A stretch of 64,000 nucleotides of DNA from Phlebopus portentosus (GCA_037892935.1 JAYXKI010000009.1:620001-684000); one strand, 5' to 3'. Positions 48,253 to 59,900 are shown, counted from the stretch's first letter. A program made the numbers and translations. Notes: a model not told the origin generated them from the letters alone.

Positions 48253-49381
48253 TCAATAATCATCAAACTCCCCAGCCTTATCCCAACCGCCCTTATCTCT
48301 CACGGCCCCGCCAAACTTCGCCTTCGTCCTCGCCTTCCTCCCCCCAAGCTCCTTGTACATCTCCCGCATCTCGTTCTTCGTCACTTTCTCTTTGTCCTCC
48401 GCCTCCATCTTCCACTGTTCTTCCCGCGCCTCTTTGGGCGTGACATAGCCCGAGCTGGCTCCGTTGTTGCTCACACGGGAGGAGTAGGAAGGTCCTCCGT
48501 CAGTGGAGGCTGCGGACATGATGTTCGCGAAGGACAAAGTGTTGCTGTACGGTGAGGCGGGCCGCGAGTAGCGCGGCGGTGTGTAGCTCCGTCCGGCGTC
48601 TTCTTCATGTCGCTGCGCGGAGGATTGCATATATGTTGTCCGCTATGTTATTGTTTAAGAAGTTGAGGAAGTCAGCATCTGAACAGAGACAAGCTCGGTT
48701 TCGGAAGATGACTTACCCAGCTCTGCTTTGACTCCCTCCGGGTCCACTTCCCGGGCGGGAGTGTTTCATCTTGGAAGGTCTCCCTTCGAACGTGCTGGAA
48801 CCACACTGAGATCACGAACCAATGAGTATCTGGAGCATATGGCCAAGAACAATGAGAAAAGAGCGCACCATAATTCAACGTCTGGCTCCTCTCCCACTTT
48901 CTGCACACACGTGCGCAGCGGGCAAGGTCACGGACGCTCAGCAGCGCAAAGATGCGCTGCGCGACTTCGGTCGGGAACGCTCTCAGCGGGTCCGAGCTTC
49001 TTTCTTTGCTCTTGCCTCCTACGTTTATGAGAAGGGGGCCCGGGATCTTTCGTCGTCTGCTCGCACCGCCTACGCGGGTAGGCGAGGACGGGCGGGAGGG
49101 TTGTCTGGATGGTGCGGCTGAGCGGGACGGAGAGCCGGGAATCGACATCTACGTAGATAATTAGGATAAGGGAAGGGAGTGATGATGATGGTGAGACGTA
49201 CCACGCCGACGAGCTCATCGTCTTCTGAATCATCTAGTGCAGCCTGTCTGCTGGGCGGGGAGTCGTCATCGGCATTTGCGTTTGGATTGAGGGAAGCTGC
49301 TGCGAGCTTCGAGTTTATTCTATCGACTCCGAAAGCGTGTGGGCGGAGTACGTCCTGTAGGAGGGACGTGGACGTGGACAT
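48253..49381 (-). CDS. F-box protein
   Basis: Four exons (minus): 49381-49202, 49148-48869, 48805-48717, 48642-48253; 312 residues, all in phase. An F-box lies near residues 113-150: LRAFPTEVAQRIFALLSVRD followed by LARCARVCRKWERSQTLNY, the segment that binds Skp1 in SCF ubiquitin ligases. A short conserved tail follows (VWFQHVRRETFQDETLPPGK, WTRRESKQSW), which seems typical of one fungal F-box group. The C-terminus is serine/proline-rich, then charged (YVTPKEAREEQWKMEAEDKE, TKNEMREMYKELGGRK), with no WD40 or leucine repeats, so the substrate-binding mode is unclear. The N-terminus is a disordered serine/arginine stretch. It is likely part of an SCF complex; the target is unknown. Confidence 0.85.
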
Positions 49382-49643
49382 TGTGTTGTTGCTGTGAGTG
49401 GACTTGAAGCAGGTCCACTGGCTTATATAAATTTATTCTATTCTCCTCAAATTTTGTTTTGACGTCACGCGGAAAGAGTTCCCACTGAGCCGATCCTATC
49501 CGACATCGTCCTTTACATTACAATAAAATCACAATAAAATATTCCAACATGTCTCATTATTATAACGTGTGTAAAACATATAATAATAAATGCAGTGCAT
49601 GCATGGCTATAATCAATGAACAATATTATCGTTATTGTTATTG

Positions 49644-50420
49644 TTAGACACGAGAGACAGAGACATCCCTAGCCGCCATCTTCACAAACAGCTTAAAATC
49701 GTGGTTCTCCGCTCGCTTGAGCCCACCAAACACAGTCTTCTCGCCCATCCACCGCGTCAGCACGCTCTCACCCGGCTGCTTCTTTTCAGCCGACTCTGAC
49801 GAGCTCGAGAAGCTGCTCTCGCTACTATCCGGCGTCACGTTCGCCGTAACTTCCAAACTTACAGCTTTCGGGCTGCGCGGGCGGTCGACCAGTTCGTCGC
49901 TCTCACCGTCTCCATCTGCGTCCCCACTTGTAACGCCGGCACCTGATGACTTTTTTGGGAGCTTCGCGGTCCTGAAGTTCCCCACGAGCTTCGGCGCGGG
50001 CCGGTGCAGGAACTTATCGAGCTCGATCAGGATATCGCGCACGCTGATCCCGCCCGCGCGCTCGATGCGGAACTGGCGCTCGCCGTGGTTCAGGCACACG
50101 CGCTGCAGCTCGGGGATCTCGAGCAGGAGTGTCGTCTGCGCGGGCCGCGTGGCGGGCTCGTCGAGCCACGCTTCGGTGCGCGCGGACCAGTCGATTGGGG
50201 TGGACATGTCGAGTGCGACGAGTGACGGGCGGGTTTGGGAATGTTTTGTTGGTGTGGAGGTGGGCGAGGAGGGTGAGGTGGGGGCAGGCGAGGGCGAGGC
50301 GGTGCTGGCGCTGCGCTCGCGATTGTGTTTCTTCACGCTGAGCGAGCCTCGCCGGGAGAGCGAACGCTTCAGACTCCCCAGGAGGGACGGGTCGTCTCTA
50401 AGTGCGGCGTGCAGTTGCAT
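49644..50420 (-). CDS. DUF6699-like protein with long low-complexity regions
   Basis: A single exon of 258 residues from ATG 50420; an in-frame upstream extension exists but has no ATG-supported need. The N-terminus is serine/threonine/proline-rich (SASTASPSPAPTSPSSPTST). The core reads STPIDWSARTEAWLDEPATR, QTTLLLEIPELQRVCLNHGE, then GISVRDILIELDKFLH, matching the strand pair plus V.V.D.L..L pattern of DUF6699. A second serine-rich insert (ESSFSSSSESAEKK) precedes the final conserved part TRWMGEKTVFGGLKR and FKLFVKMAARDV. Function unknown. GC content is higher here than in neighbouring genes, so plus-strand open frames over the same bases are antisense shadows. Confidence 0.6.
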   Translation of the reverse strand: MQLHAALRDDPSLLGSLKRSLSRRGSLSVKKHNRERSASTASPSPAPTSPSSPTSTPTKHSQTRPSLVALDMSTPIDWSARTEAWLDEPATRPAQTTLLLEIPELQRVCLNHGERQFRIERAGGISVRDILIELDKFLHRPAPKLVGNFRTAKLPKKSSGAGVTSGDADGDGESDELVDRPRSPKAVSLEVTANVTPDSSESSFSSSSESAEKKQPGESVLTRWMGEKTVFGGLKRAENHDFKLFVKMAARDVSVSRV

Positions 50421-50739
50421 TCTGGAGATTTCAACAGAAAGGCAAGACGGAGTAAAAGCAAGAGTAGTCGACCCGCAGATGAAGTGAGGGGTATAAGAGC
50501 AAGTACGGTGCAAGAGGCTGTACTAAGCGCAGGGAGTAAGAGTCAGCAAAAGCAACAAACAAACCACAAGGACGTGGTCGTAAGTGTAATTGCTGTGCGA
50601 GTGCGAGTGCGAGTCGGCATTACATTCAGAATTCTTGAGTATTCGGCTGTTGCCCAGCCACACAACTCAATTACAAGTAGTCGTGCTTCCGGCTGGCCGT
50701 GATAGCACTTACCACTAGGGGCCTCGTCGACAGGCCTTT

Positions 50740-51760
50740 CTTGTCTTGTAAGATGAACAACAAACTGGAAATAAAACAAACGGAAAATAAATTATTTTTG
50801 TTCCTATTTTTTGCTGTGCATGTTGTTGTCCATCAGGCCTAGGAACGATCAACAGGACTTCTCTCAGGACTTCTCTCGGCGGAACTTTTTCTCTCTCGGT
50901 TACTCCAGTAGGACACCCCATGCGTCCTTTCTGCTGTTGCTCTTGTCATGGCACTTACAGTCGGAACAGATCAGATAAAGTCACTATCTGCCAATCTATA
51001 AAATTGTAGATAAGATATGATATTATTATATCATGTCTTCTAGGTCGAGAGTTAAAATCGCGGCTTCTTTCTTTTCTTCTTCAAGTTCACACTTTCATAC
51101 ATGTCAGCATTGCCCTGATGGAGGAACCTGCTGTATTGAATTAGAGCCCTCATTTATTTATGATGGAGACCTGGATCGTATTCTCGCTGTGTTCCAACGT
51201 AAAGAGTATTGTAATGTGGCTTCGTTCGTTGTCTGACCGTATGGCAGAATCCTCCCTCGCGGACAAATTCTTAAACTCTGCGGTGCACTTACCCCCACTG
51301 GTGAGAATGCACACAAGATGGAACATTCTCCCTCAGAGACCCTCGCCAAGGTCGGTTTTACTTTATTTCGACATTGTCTTACTCATATTTCGATTCTCAA
51401 TTCGAATTGGACTGAGAATGATATCCGTCATCCCGAGAATAAGATGCAAACATATATACGGAGCTGCAGGACTGCCCTGCTTCGATCAAGAATGTATATT
51501 ATAGCTTGACTAGTCCTCGGCGGGTGGTAAGTACAGTAGTACATCATTGTGTTCAACTTCACCATAGTTCACTAGTATCCCCTGCTCGTGAACTTTGGTC
51601 TGATTTTCAATTTAATTTGAAAGCCTTTATCCATGGCGGCCCGATGCCAAAATTTACTAACAGACATGCGAACATTAGGCGTGGCCGATTTCTTTGAAGC
51701 CATTTCTAGCGAGGACAGCTGATGGCCTCCCTATGCGTGCGTTATATGTAAATTGAAATC
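50740..51760 (+). pseudogene. Relic A: 5' half of a kinase-array gene, opposite strand
   Basis: Plus-strand remains of the family found intact at 56398-58809. It begins with a 5' flank shared with three other relics (50740-50960). Then come the header exon (DGGTCCIELEPSF and LDRILAVFQRKE near 51117-51210), the second exon (ENAHKMEHSPSETLAK near 51310, compare EDARKIEFSPLEILSK), a third (NWTENDIRHPENKMQ near 51420), and part of exon 4 (SMAARCQNLLTDM, LGVADFF near 51632-51710). The nuclease-like and kinase exons are missing. Stops and shifts interrupt it, so it should not make the full protein. It is more diverged than the three tandem genes, so it stems from an older copy or sister gene. Confidence 0.7.
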
Positions 51761-51939
51761 ATAGCCCGCAAGTGAATTCTCTCTAGGAATACCCGGCTGT
51801 TGCCCAGCCACACGACTCAATAGATTAGTAGTGTCTCGTGCTCTGATCTCATATCGGATTTGAAGGACATCAGCACTGGCTGGCCGTGATAGCACTTATC
51901 AGTTATCTATCCCGTCAGGCGAATCTGGATAGCGGCCTC

Positions 51940-52460
51940 GTCGAGGGCCTTCAGCCGCTTTCTTGTCTTGTCTTGTACAGTAAGACGAACAATAAGCGAG
52001 AATAAAAGAAGCGGAAAATAAATTAACTTTGCACCCATATTTTTTGCTGTGCATGCTGTCATCAGGTCTACGTAGGAACGATCAACAAGAGAGGACTTCT
52101 CAGGACTTCTCTTCTCTCGGCGGGACTTTCTCTCTCTGTTACTAGTACTCCAATAGGATATCCCATGCGTCCTTTCTGCACTTGCTCTTTTCATGGTCAA
52201 CATTACTACAGGCTAGAAAATCTCGAACAGAACATTGAAACAGAGCTCTCATTAATGGGTTATGACGGGAGCCTAGATCTAAATCATATCCAAGCTGTGT
52301 TCCAACGTGAAAACAAGCAAATATTTTTTTGGCCTGTTGTCTGGCTGTGTGGCTGACTGTAGTACATAGTCGTACTTACGCAGAATCCTCTCGCTTAGAC
52401 AAACTCCTCAGTTTTGTAATGTGTGCTCAAGGAGTCAGCCAGACCGACTAAACAAAATCA
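51940..52460 (+). pseudogene. Relic B: header fragment of a kinase-array gene
   Basis: A repeat of the relic 5' flank (51955-52200) followed by a decayed header exon: ETELSLMGYDGSLDLNHIQ and AVFQRE at about 52235-52310. Nothing of the later exons is visible before array gene 1 begins on the other strand. Confidence 0.6.
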
Positions 52461-52662
52461 TTTTTTCCACTATTTATTTCTGTTATGTGCGATGTTTATG
52501 TGCTTTTGCCAAACGCATCGCGTGTAACTTGTTATCTCGATCAAAGCTCTCTAGCATCACTCTCGTATGCAGGGTAAACCACCCACGTAATCACGAAAGA
52601 CCAGACCTACAATATACTACTGAAAAGCATAAAGACAATTAAAGGGTATATCAAAACGCTTT

Positions 52663-55069
52663 CTAATGAACAATAACGTGCACCTGCGATGTATTAAAAC
52701 GAGGGTCGGCAGATATCTCTGCAGCACTAGGCCATGGAAGTTTATGTTGACGACGTCTCTCAACGTAGCCCGTCAACACATCCAACGCCTTCGAAACAGT
52801 CCACCGTTGGCTCTCCTGCATCGTGAGAGCCTCTGCGATGCGACGCACAAGCTCTTTCTCATCAGATTGCAGAGATTCATCCACCATTTCTTCGAGAACT
52901 TTTCCGCAACCGTATGCATCAGCGAGGAAAGGATCATACTCGTGTCCTCCAGATGATTCAACTTCCGGCGCAATATAGCCTTTAGTTCCGCTCACGCCAG
53001 TGGCTCTGGCGCGTTCCTCGGGCTGGAATGTCCATGACGAATCGAAATCAATCACACGCACTGTGCGAGTCGATCGATCCCACAGGATATTGCCCGGCTT
53101 GATATCCAAGTGAGCGATGCGAATCTCGTGTAAATGAGAGATTGTCTTGAGCATTTCCATAGCGATTGAGGTTTCGTATCCCAGCATTGGTCCGAATCGC
53201 ATACTACGAGTATGAAGTGGTTCCCCGCCGTACGGCAAGAATATGACAGAATGACCAAATATTTCCACGCTCTTTGTTGGAAGAACAACATGCTCGAGGA
53301 GAAACTTGCATCCTGAAGCACGAACGCGATCGAAAGCCTCGAGTTCGGCAAAGTTCGTGATTTTCATAAAGCCGACGGTCTTGACGGGATACGTATTCGT
53401 CTTCACAGATGCGACATTTACGCGCTGGACAAATTCATCAGTCAGGCTTGGTTAGAAGATTCGGAAGTTACCACGGACCTTCGTAAGTTCCATGTGAGTG
53501 TCGGATGGGCAAACAACACTCGCCGCCGACTGTAGCACTGCACCTTCAGAGTGCTCAGGGTGTTCAGGAATCGGAGCAAGGTTATCTGTCTTCCTTGCTT
53601 GATTCGGCTGTCTCCTTTTCCCACTCGTCAGCGTCGGTAGATCATTATTCTCCTTGATAATAGTTTCGAACTCGAACATCCGGTCTTCATTGTACGGCAC
53701 TGGCATGCCACGTAATTTGTCGCGGTAACTGAATAAGCAACGCGCAAGCTCAAGGGCCTCGCGTTCATCATTTGCTCTAAACTTTTTCTCGAGAATCTGG
53801 ACCTACGTAAAGAAAGGGTGAAAAACACACGCACTACAAAGTCATGATAACATCACGCACCTTATCTCCCTCGTCCGCATGGAACAAAAATAAACCAATC
53901 CGGAACGTTTTATCAACATATAGACCTATTGGCATTATACAGTCCTTGAACTCTTTGTCCAGGGCATATCGCCATTGGCGACTGATCACTGCACCCTGAA
54001 AATCATCCTAACCTCGTCTTGCTTCTGATTGTTAGAATCAACTTCAGAGATCAGAAAAGGAAGAGAATCTCCTGAGTTATAAAGTACGGCAACATCGCTA
54101 TGCGGAGAATACTTGTAGAAGTTGTCCTCTTGTAATGGTTTGACGAACATTCGAATACGGGAGCCAACATCACTGTTAGTAAATAAGTGACGCCAACCAA
54201 GGTGCAAATCAGGTTAAAACCTACTAGAGTAATTCTAGGGTACCCGTCCGGTCCCATAGGAAAGGGGGTAGTATCAGCGTGGAGGCATAGAACGAGCAAA
54301 GCAATCCAGACGAGTCACTACGAGCTGACTTGAATTTGATCCAATGATCGTCTATGTTGTGAAAGATGTTATTGTAACACTCCATTTCTCTCGCCGACAC
54401 ACAGGCAGACATCTTGTCGTCCGAGACGATTTCAAAGAAATTGTTTATCCCCAAGTGTTGAATACCCTCCAATAAAGACTGGAATCGTGCTGCCATAGAC
54501 GAAGTCTTACAAGTCAAACCAAATCTTGTGAACTGTATAAGCAATTCCAAGTCAACCATGTACTTACCACTAGTCGAGGTTTGATGAGATCATCATAGAA
54601 GTTTCTGATGTGAATATTGCAATCCTGTCGCTGCACGAATCTTTCCAAGTTATTTGCAGGTTTTCTAATGTCATCCCTGTCCCAGACCTTCTTATCGTTA
54701 ACGTAGACTACAGATTTCTTGAACAATTCGGAGTATTCGCGCTACCGATGGCTCTGAGACTAAGGTAACAACAATGCCTGAATAAAGTGGCCTGACCTTG
54801 CTGAGAATCTCTAAGGAGAAAACTCGATCTTTCGTGCATCCTCGCTAGGCGGTATTGCATCGCATAACTGAAGGGTTTGTTCGTGCGGCGGTATTCTGTG
54901 TGCAGTTAGCCACAGCGCTAGATGACAGAAACGATTTGACGTACGCCGTTTCACGTTGGAATATGTCCTTGATACGTTCCACGCCTTCCTCCAGGCCCAT
55001 TAATGAGGGCTCTATTTCAATATAATAAGTTTCTCCATCAGGAGTCTTAAGAGCGACAGCAATATGCAT
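52663..55069 (-). pseudogene. Array gene 1: header / nuclease-like / kinase protein, two frame breaks
   Basis: It has the same seven-exon plan as array genes 2 and 3, and the kinase exon (52663-53424) is intact, with HLDIKPGNILWD and DFD. Two single-base deletions relative to the sisters interrupt it. Near 54813, CCTTAG replaces CCTTTAG, giving a stop right after KIEFSP in exon 2. Near 53988, a run of five T is reduced to four, breaking FQGAVIS after EVRMIF in exon 5. Both are in short homopolymers, the typical place for sequencing error, so the call of pseudogene is provisional. Otherwise the protein would be nearly identical to the sister proteins. Confidence 0.65.
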
Positions 55070-55769
55070 GATGATGGAAAGTGGTGAAGGAGTCGACGGC
55101 GGTTCCGGCCACGATCTGCGATCAACCAGACACACACCACGGCCACGTGATTATCGGATTAAATCTCAATTACTAAGCAACACGTAATTATTAGACCATA
55201 TTTTAAAAGATAGTGCTTTGAAGAGTATGTAGAATCACGAAGCATATAACTAATTTCTCGAATCTACGTGAGAGATATAACTAGTACAACGGAATCTGTG
55301 GATAAGAATGTCCCTTGGTGGACACCTCCGAGCATTAATATCCTCAGACCTAGGATCAGGATATTCCAAAGCTCTTATTATATAAGCAAAAGATATTACA
55401 TTATAACTGAATTTGGAAAATGGTCGGCCAAATTTCTGAGCTGACAAAGGAAACCGGGAGGAAGTATAATGACATTATCAAAACTATCTCATTTTGGACA
55501 TCCGTAGGTAGGTACGCTTGGTCCATATATACTTCTTCCAATTGTGTGACTTTGCTGATACCGCCTGTCGTAGAAATGATTAACTATCATGCCAATAAAG
55601 GTGTAAATGCATCACCCGATCGCCTCTCATTTAGAATATTAATATTCAATATTTGCGAGAAAAATGTATTCCATATGTTGACTCATAAATACTCTTGAAT
55701 TTCCAATCTACCGACATGATGGGCTCAAACTTGCATTCTTATTCTTGAGATATTGTTGTTCAGGCACTT

Positions 55770-56225
55770 TCTTGTCTTGTCTTGCAAGATGAACAAGCGA
55801 GAAAAAACCAAACGGAAAACAAATCATTTTTGTACATATTTTTGCTGTGCATGTTGTCATCAGGCCTAGGAATGAACAACAACAAGGACTTGTCAGAACT
55901 CGGCAGAACTTTATCTCTCTCAGTTACCCCTAATAGGATATCCCATGCGTTCATGGTCGACGTTACCTAAGTTACACACGTCCCGATGCAGAAACTTACT
56001 ATATTGAAACAGGGCCCTCGTTAATGGGTCATGATGGGCCTGAATCGTATCAAAACCGTGTTCCAACGTGAAATCAAGTACGTGTTTATGTGGCTTCGTT
56101 CATTGTCTGACTGTATGGCTGACCGTATTGCATGTTGTACATATACAGAAATCCCCGCACGCACAAAATGCTTGAGCTCTGCAGCGTGTGCTCACTGAAT
56201 TAGCCGGAGAGACTGAACAAAATCA
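55770..56225 (+). pseudogene. Relic C: header fragment of a kinase-array gene
   Basis: The relic 5' flank (55770-55960) is followed by a decayed header exon (ETYYIETGPSLMGHDG near 55992 and VFQRE near 56069) and part of the second exon region to about 56225. Frame breaks are present. It lies between array genes 1 and 2, on the opposite strand. Confidence 0.6.
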
Positions 56226-56397
56226 TTTCCGCTATTTATTTTAATGCATGCATGTGCTTTTCGCCTCACCAAAAGCATAATGAGTGGGTTTTTATCTCGA
56301 TCAAAGCTTTTAGCATCACTCTCATATATAGGTAAATCCACTCGTGTGACCACCGAACTTATACGCATTTAATTCAAAGGGTATATCAAAGCGCTTT

Positions 56398-58809
56398 CTA
56401 ACGAACAATAACGTGCACCTGCGATGTATTAAAACGAGGGTCGGAAGATATCTCTGCAGCACTAGGCCACGGAAGTTTATGTTGACGACGTCTCTCAACG
56501 TAGCCCGTCAACACATCCAACGCCTTTGAAACGGTCCACCGTTGGCCCTCCTGCATCGTGAGAGCCTCTGAGATGCGACGCACAAGCTCTTTCTCATCAG
56601 ATTGCAGAGATTCATCCACCATTTCTTCGAGAACTTTCCCGCAACCGTATGCGTCAGCGAGGAAAGGATCATACTCGCGTCCTCCAGATGATTCAACTTC
56701 CGGCGCAATATAGCCTTTAGTTCCGCTCACGCCGGTGGCTCTGGCGCGTTCCTCGGGCTGGAATGTCCATGACGAATCGAAATCAATCACACGCACTGTA
56801 CGAGTCGATCGATCCCACAGGATATTGCCCGGCTTGATATCCAAGTGAGCGATGCGAATCTCGTGTAAATGAGAGATTGTCTTGAGCATTTCCATAGCGA
56901 TTGAGGTTTCGTATCCCAGCATTGGTCCGAATCGCATACTACGAGTATGAAGTGGCTCCCCGCCGTACGGCAAGAATATGACAGAATGACCAAGTATTTC
57001 CGCGCTCTTTGTTGGAAGAACAACATGCTCAAGGAGAAACTTGCATCCTGAAGCACGAACGCGATCGAAAGCCTCGAGTTCGGCAAAGTTCGTGATTTTC
57101 ATAAAGCCGACGGTCTTGACGGGATACGTATTCGTCTTCACAGACGCGACATTTACACGCTGGACAAATTCATCAGTCAGGCTTGGTTAGAAGATTCGGA
57201 AGTTACCACGGACCTTCGTGAGTTCCATGTGAGTGCCGGATGGGCAAACAACACTCGCCGCCGACTGTAGCACTGCACCTTCAGAGTGCTCAGGGTGTTC
57301 AGGAATCGGAGCAAGGTTGCCTGTCTTCCTTGCTTGATTCGGCTGCCTCCTTTTCCCACTCGTCAACGTCGGTAGATCATTATTCTCCTTGATAATAGTT
57401 TCGAACTCGAACATCCGGTTTGGACTGTATGGCACTGACATATCACGCAATTTGTTGCGGTAATTGAACAAGCAACGCGCAAGCTCAAGGGCCTCGAGCT
57501 TCTTATTTGCTCTAAACTGTTTCTCGAGAATCTGGACCTACGTAAAGAAAGGATGAAAAACAGACGTACTGCAAAGCCATGATAACATCACGTACCTTAT
57601 CTCCCTCATCCGCATGGAACAAAAATAAACCAATCCGGAACGTTTTATCAACATATAGACCCATTGGCATTATACAGTCCTTGAACTCTTTCTTCAAGAC
57701 ATATCGCCATTGGCGACTGATCACTGCACCCTGAAAAATCATCCTAACCTCGTCTTGCTTCTGATTGTTAGAATCGACTTCAGAGATCAGAAGAGGAAGA
57801 GAGTCTCCTGAGTCATTAAGTACGGCAACATCGCTATGCGGAGAATACTTGTAGAAGTTATCCTCTTGTAATGGTTTGACGAACATTCGAACACGGGAGC
57901 CAACATCACTAACAGTGAGTGAGTGACGCCAGCCAAGGTGCAAATCAGGTTAAAACGCACTAGAGTAATTCTAGGGTGTCCGTCTCATCCCAGAGGAAAG
58001 GGGGTAACATCAGCGTGGATGCGTAGAATGAGCAAAGCAATCCAGACGAGTCACTACGAGCCGTCTTGAATTTGATCCAATGATTGACTATGTTGTGAAA
58101 GATGTTATTGTAACACTCCATTTCTGTCGCCGTCGCGCAGGCAGGCGTCTCGTCGTCGTCGGAGACGATTTCAAAGAAATTGTTCATCCTCAAGTGTTGA
58201 ATGCCCTTCAATAAAGACTGGAATCGTGCTGCCATGGACGAAGTCTTGCAAGTCAAATCAAATATTGTGAGCTGTATAAGCAATTCCAAGTCAACCACGT
58301 ACTTACCACTAGTCGAGGTTTGATGAGATCATCATAGAAGTTTCTGATATGAATATTGCAATCATCTCGCCGCTCGAGTCGTTCCAAGTTGTTTACAGGT
58401 TTTCCGATGTCATCCCTGGCCCAGACCTTCTTATCATTGACGTAGACTACAGATCTCTTGAACAGTTCGGAGTACTCGCGCTACCAACGGCTCTGAGACT
58501 AAGATAACAACAATGCCTGAATGAAGTAGACTGACCTTGCTGAGAATCTCTAAAGGAGAAAACTCGATCTTTCGTGCATCCTCGCTAGGCGGTATTGCAT
58601 CGCATAACTGAAGGGTTTGTTCGTGTGGCGGTATTCTGTGTGCAGTTAGCCACACCGCTAGATGACAGAAACGATTTGACGTACGCCGTTTCACGTTGGA
58701 ATATGTCCTTGATACGCTCCACGCCCTTCTCCAGGCCCATTAATGAGGGCTCTATTTCAATATAATAAGTTTCTCCATCAGGAGTCTTGAGAGCGACAGC
58801 AATATGCAT
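56398..58809 (-). CDS. Array gene 2: N-terminal header, possible nuclease-like segment and C-terminal protein kinase
   Basis: Seven exons (minus): 58809-58685, 58635-58536, 58480-58307, 58244-57961, 57908-57596, 57537-57214, 57159-56398; 693 residues, in phase. The header (1-42) reads MHIAVALKTPDGETYYIEIE then GVERIKDIFQRE. A middle helical part follows. Residues 228-332 contain SPHSDVAVL and, after a loop, LPLLISEVDSNNQKQDEV, a D...E-x-D arrangement that recalls PD-(D/E)XK nuclease-like domains, with the usual lysine replaced. The kinase is at 441-693: HLDIKPGN (Asp547), DFD (566-568), GTKGYIAPE; no glycine loop is evident. No signal peptide. The plan recalls Crinkler-type fungal effectors, but the resemblance is partial. 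Array gene 1 and 3 flank it. Confidence 0.8.
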
Positions 58810-59118
58810 GATGATGGAAAGTGGTGAAGGAGTCGACGGCGGTTCCGGCCACGATCTGCGATCAACACACACCACGACCACGTGATTATCGAATTAAATC
58901 TCAATTACTAAGCAACACGTAATTATTAGACCATATTTTAAAAGATAGTGCTTTGAAGAGTATGTAGAATCACGAAGCATATAACTAATTTCTCGAATCT
59001 ACGTGAGAGATATAACTAGTACAACGGAATCTGCGGATAAGAATGTCCCTCGGTGGACACCTCAGAGCATTAATATTAATATCCTCAGACCTAGGATCAG
59101 GATATTCCAAAGCTCTTA

Positions 59119-59359
59119 TGATGGGTACAAAAAGTCTTTGGCCCCCCTGTTTTAGGAAGGTGATTTGCATGCCTTCTCGGGATACGAACATACATGAAGC
59201 GAGGTCCCCTCATCTTTGCCGACATTGAGCAAGTTGGCGAGGTTGTATTAAAGTTAACAATAAAAATATAAAAATTGTACCGACGCTTACAGTACCATAC
59301 ATGGCATGCAAATCCTCCTTCCTAAAACAGGGGGAACAAAGACTTTTTGTACCCACCTG
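59119..59359. mobile_element. MITE-like element with about 55-bp terminal inverted repeats
   Basis: A 241-bp element lies in the upstream region of array gene 2. Its ends are inverted copies: the left arm begins TGATGGGTACAAAAAGTCTT, and the right arm, read inverted, begins CAGGTGGGTACAAAAAGTC, with matching bases through GGATTTGCATGCC. It is flanked by TA on both sides, the target of Tc1/mariner-type elements. No transposase is encoded, so it would need a partner elsewhere. The matching place above array gene 1 (about 55378) lacks it. Confidence 0.75.
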
Positions 59360-59719
59360 TATAAGCGAAAAATATTACATTATAACTGAATTTGGAAAAT
59401 GGCCGACCAAAATTCTGAGCTGACAAAGGAAACCGGGAGGAAGGTATAGTGACATTATCAAAACTATCTTATTTTGGACATCCGTATGCTTGATCCATAT
59501 ATACTTCCCCAATTGTGTGAAGTTCCTGATACCGCCTGTCGTAGAAATGAAATGATTAACTCTGTTCATGTCAATTAAGGTGTAAATGCATCACCCGATC
59601 GCCTCTCGTTTGGAATATTAATATTCAATATTTGCGAGGAAAATGTATTCCATATGTTAACTCATAAATATTCTTGAATTTCCTATCTACCGACATGATG
59701 GGCTCAAAATTGAATATTC

Positions 59720-59900
59720 TTATTCTTACGACGTAGGAATGAACAACAAGAAGGACTTCTCATCTCTCGGTGGAACTTTCTCTCTCTGTTACTCAAATAG
59801 GATATCCCATGCGTCCTTTCTGCTCCTCCTCTTTTCATGGTCGACGTAATTTAAGTTACACACGTCCCGATGCTAAGACTTACTATTGATCATGAGTGGG
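59720..59900 (+). pseudogene. Relic D: 5' flank and start of a kinase-array gene
   Basis: Only the shared relic flank (59735-59845) and the first bases of a decayed header exon are left. It lies between array genes 2 and 3. Confidence 0.5.

Noticed and set aside
47712..48266. Long minus-strand frame between NDUFA6 and the F-box gene
   Set aside because: Passes through simple repeats (GAGACT and GT tracts) and has no conserved segment.
49717..50487. 256-codon plus-strand open frame
   Set aside because: Antisense to the DUF6699-like gene; high GC leaves both strands open by chance.
54845..55135. Read-through version of the array-gene header (frame continuing KSFLSSSAVANC)
   Set aside because: A 49-base intron with GTACGT donor, GGCTAAC branch site and CACAG acceptor is present at the same place in all three copies and gives a consistent exon 2.
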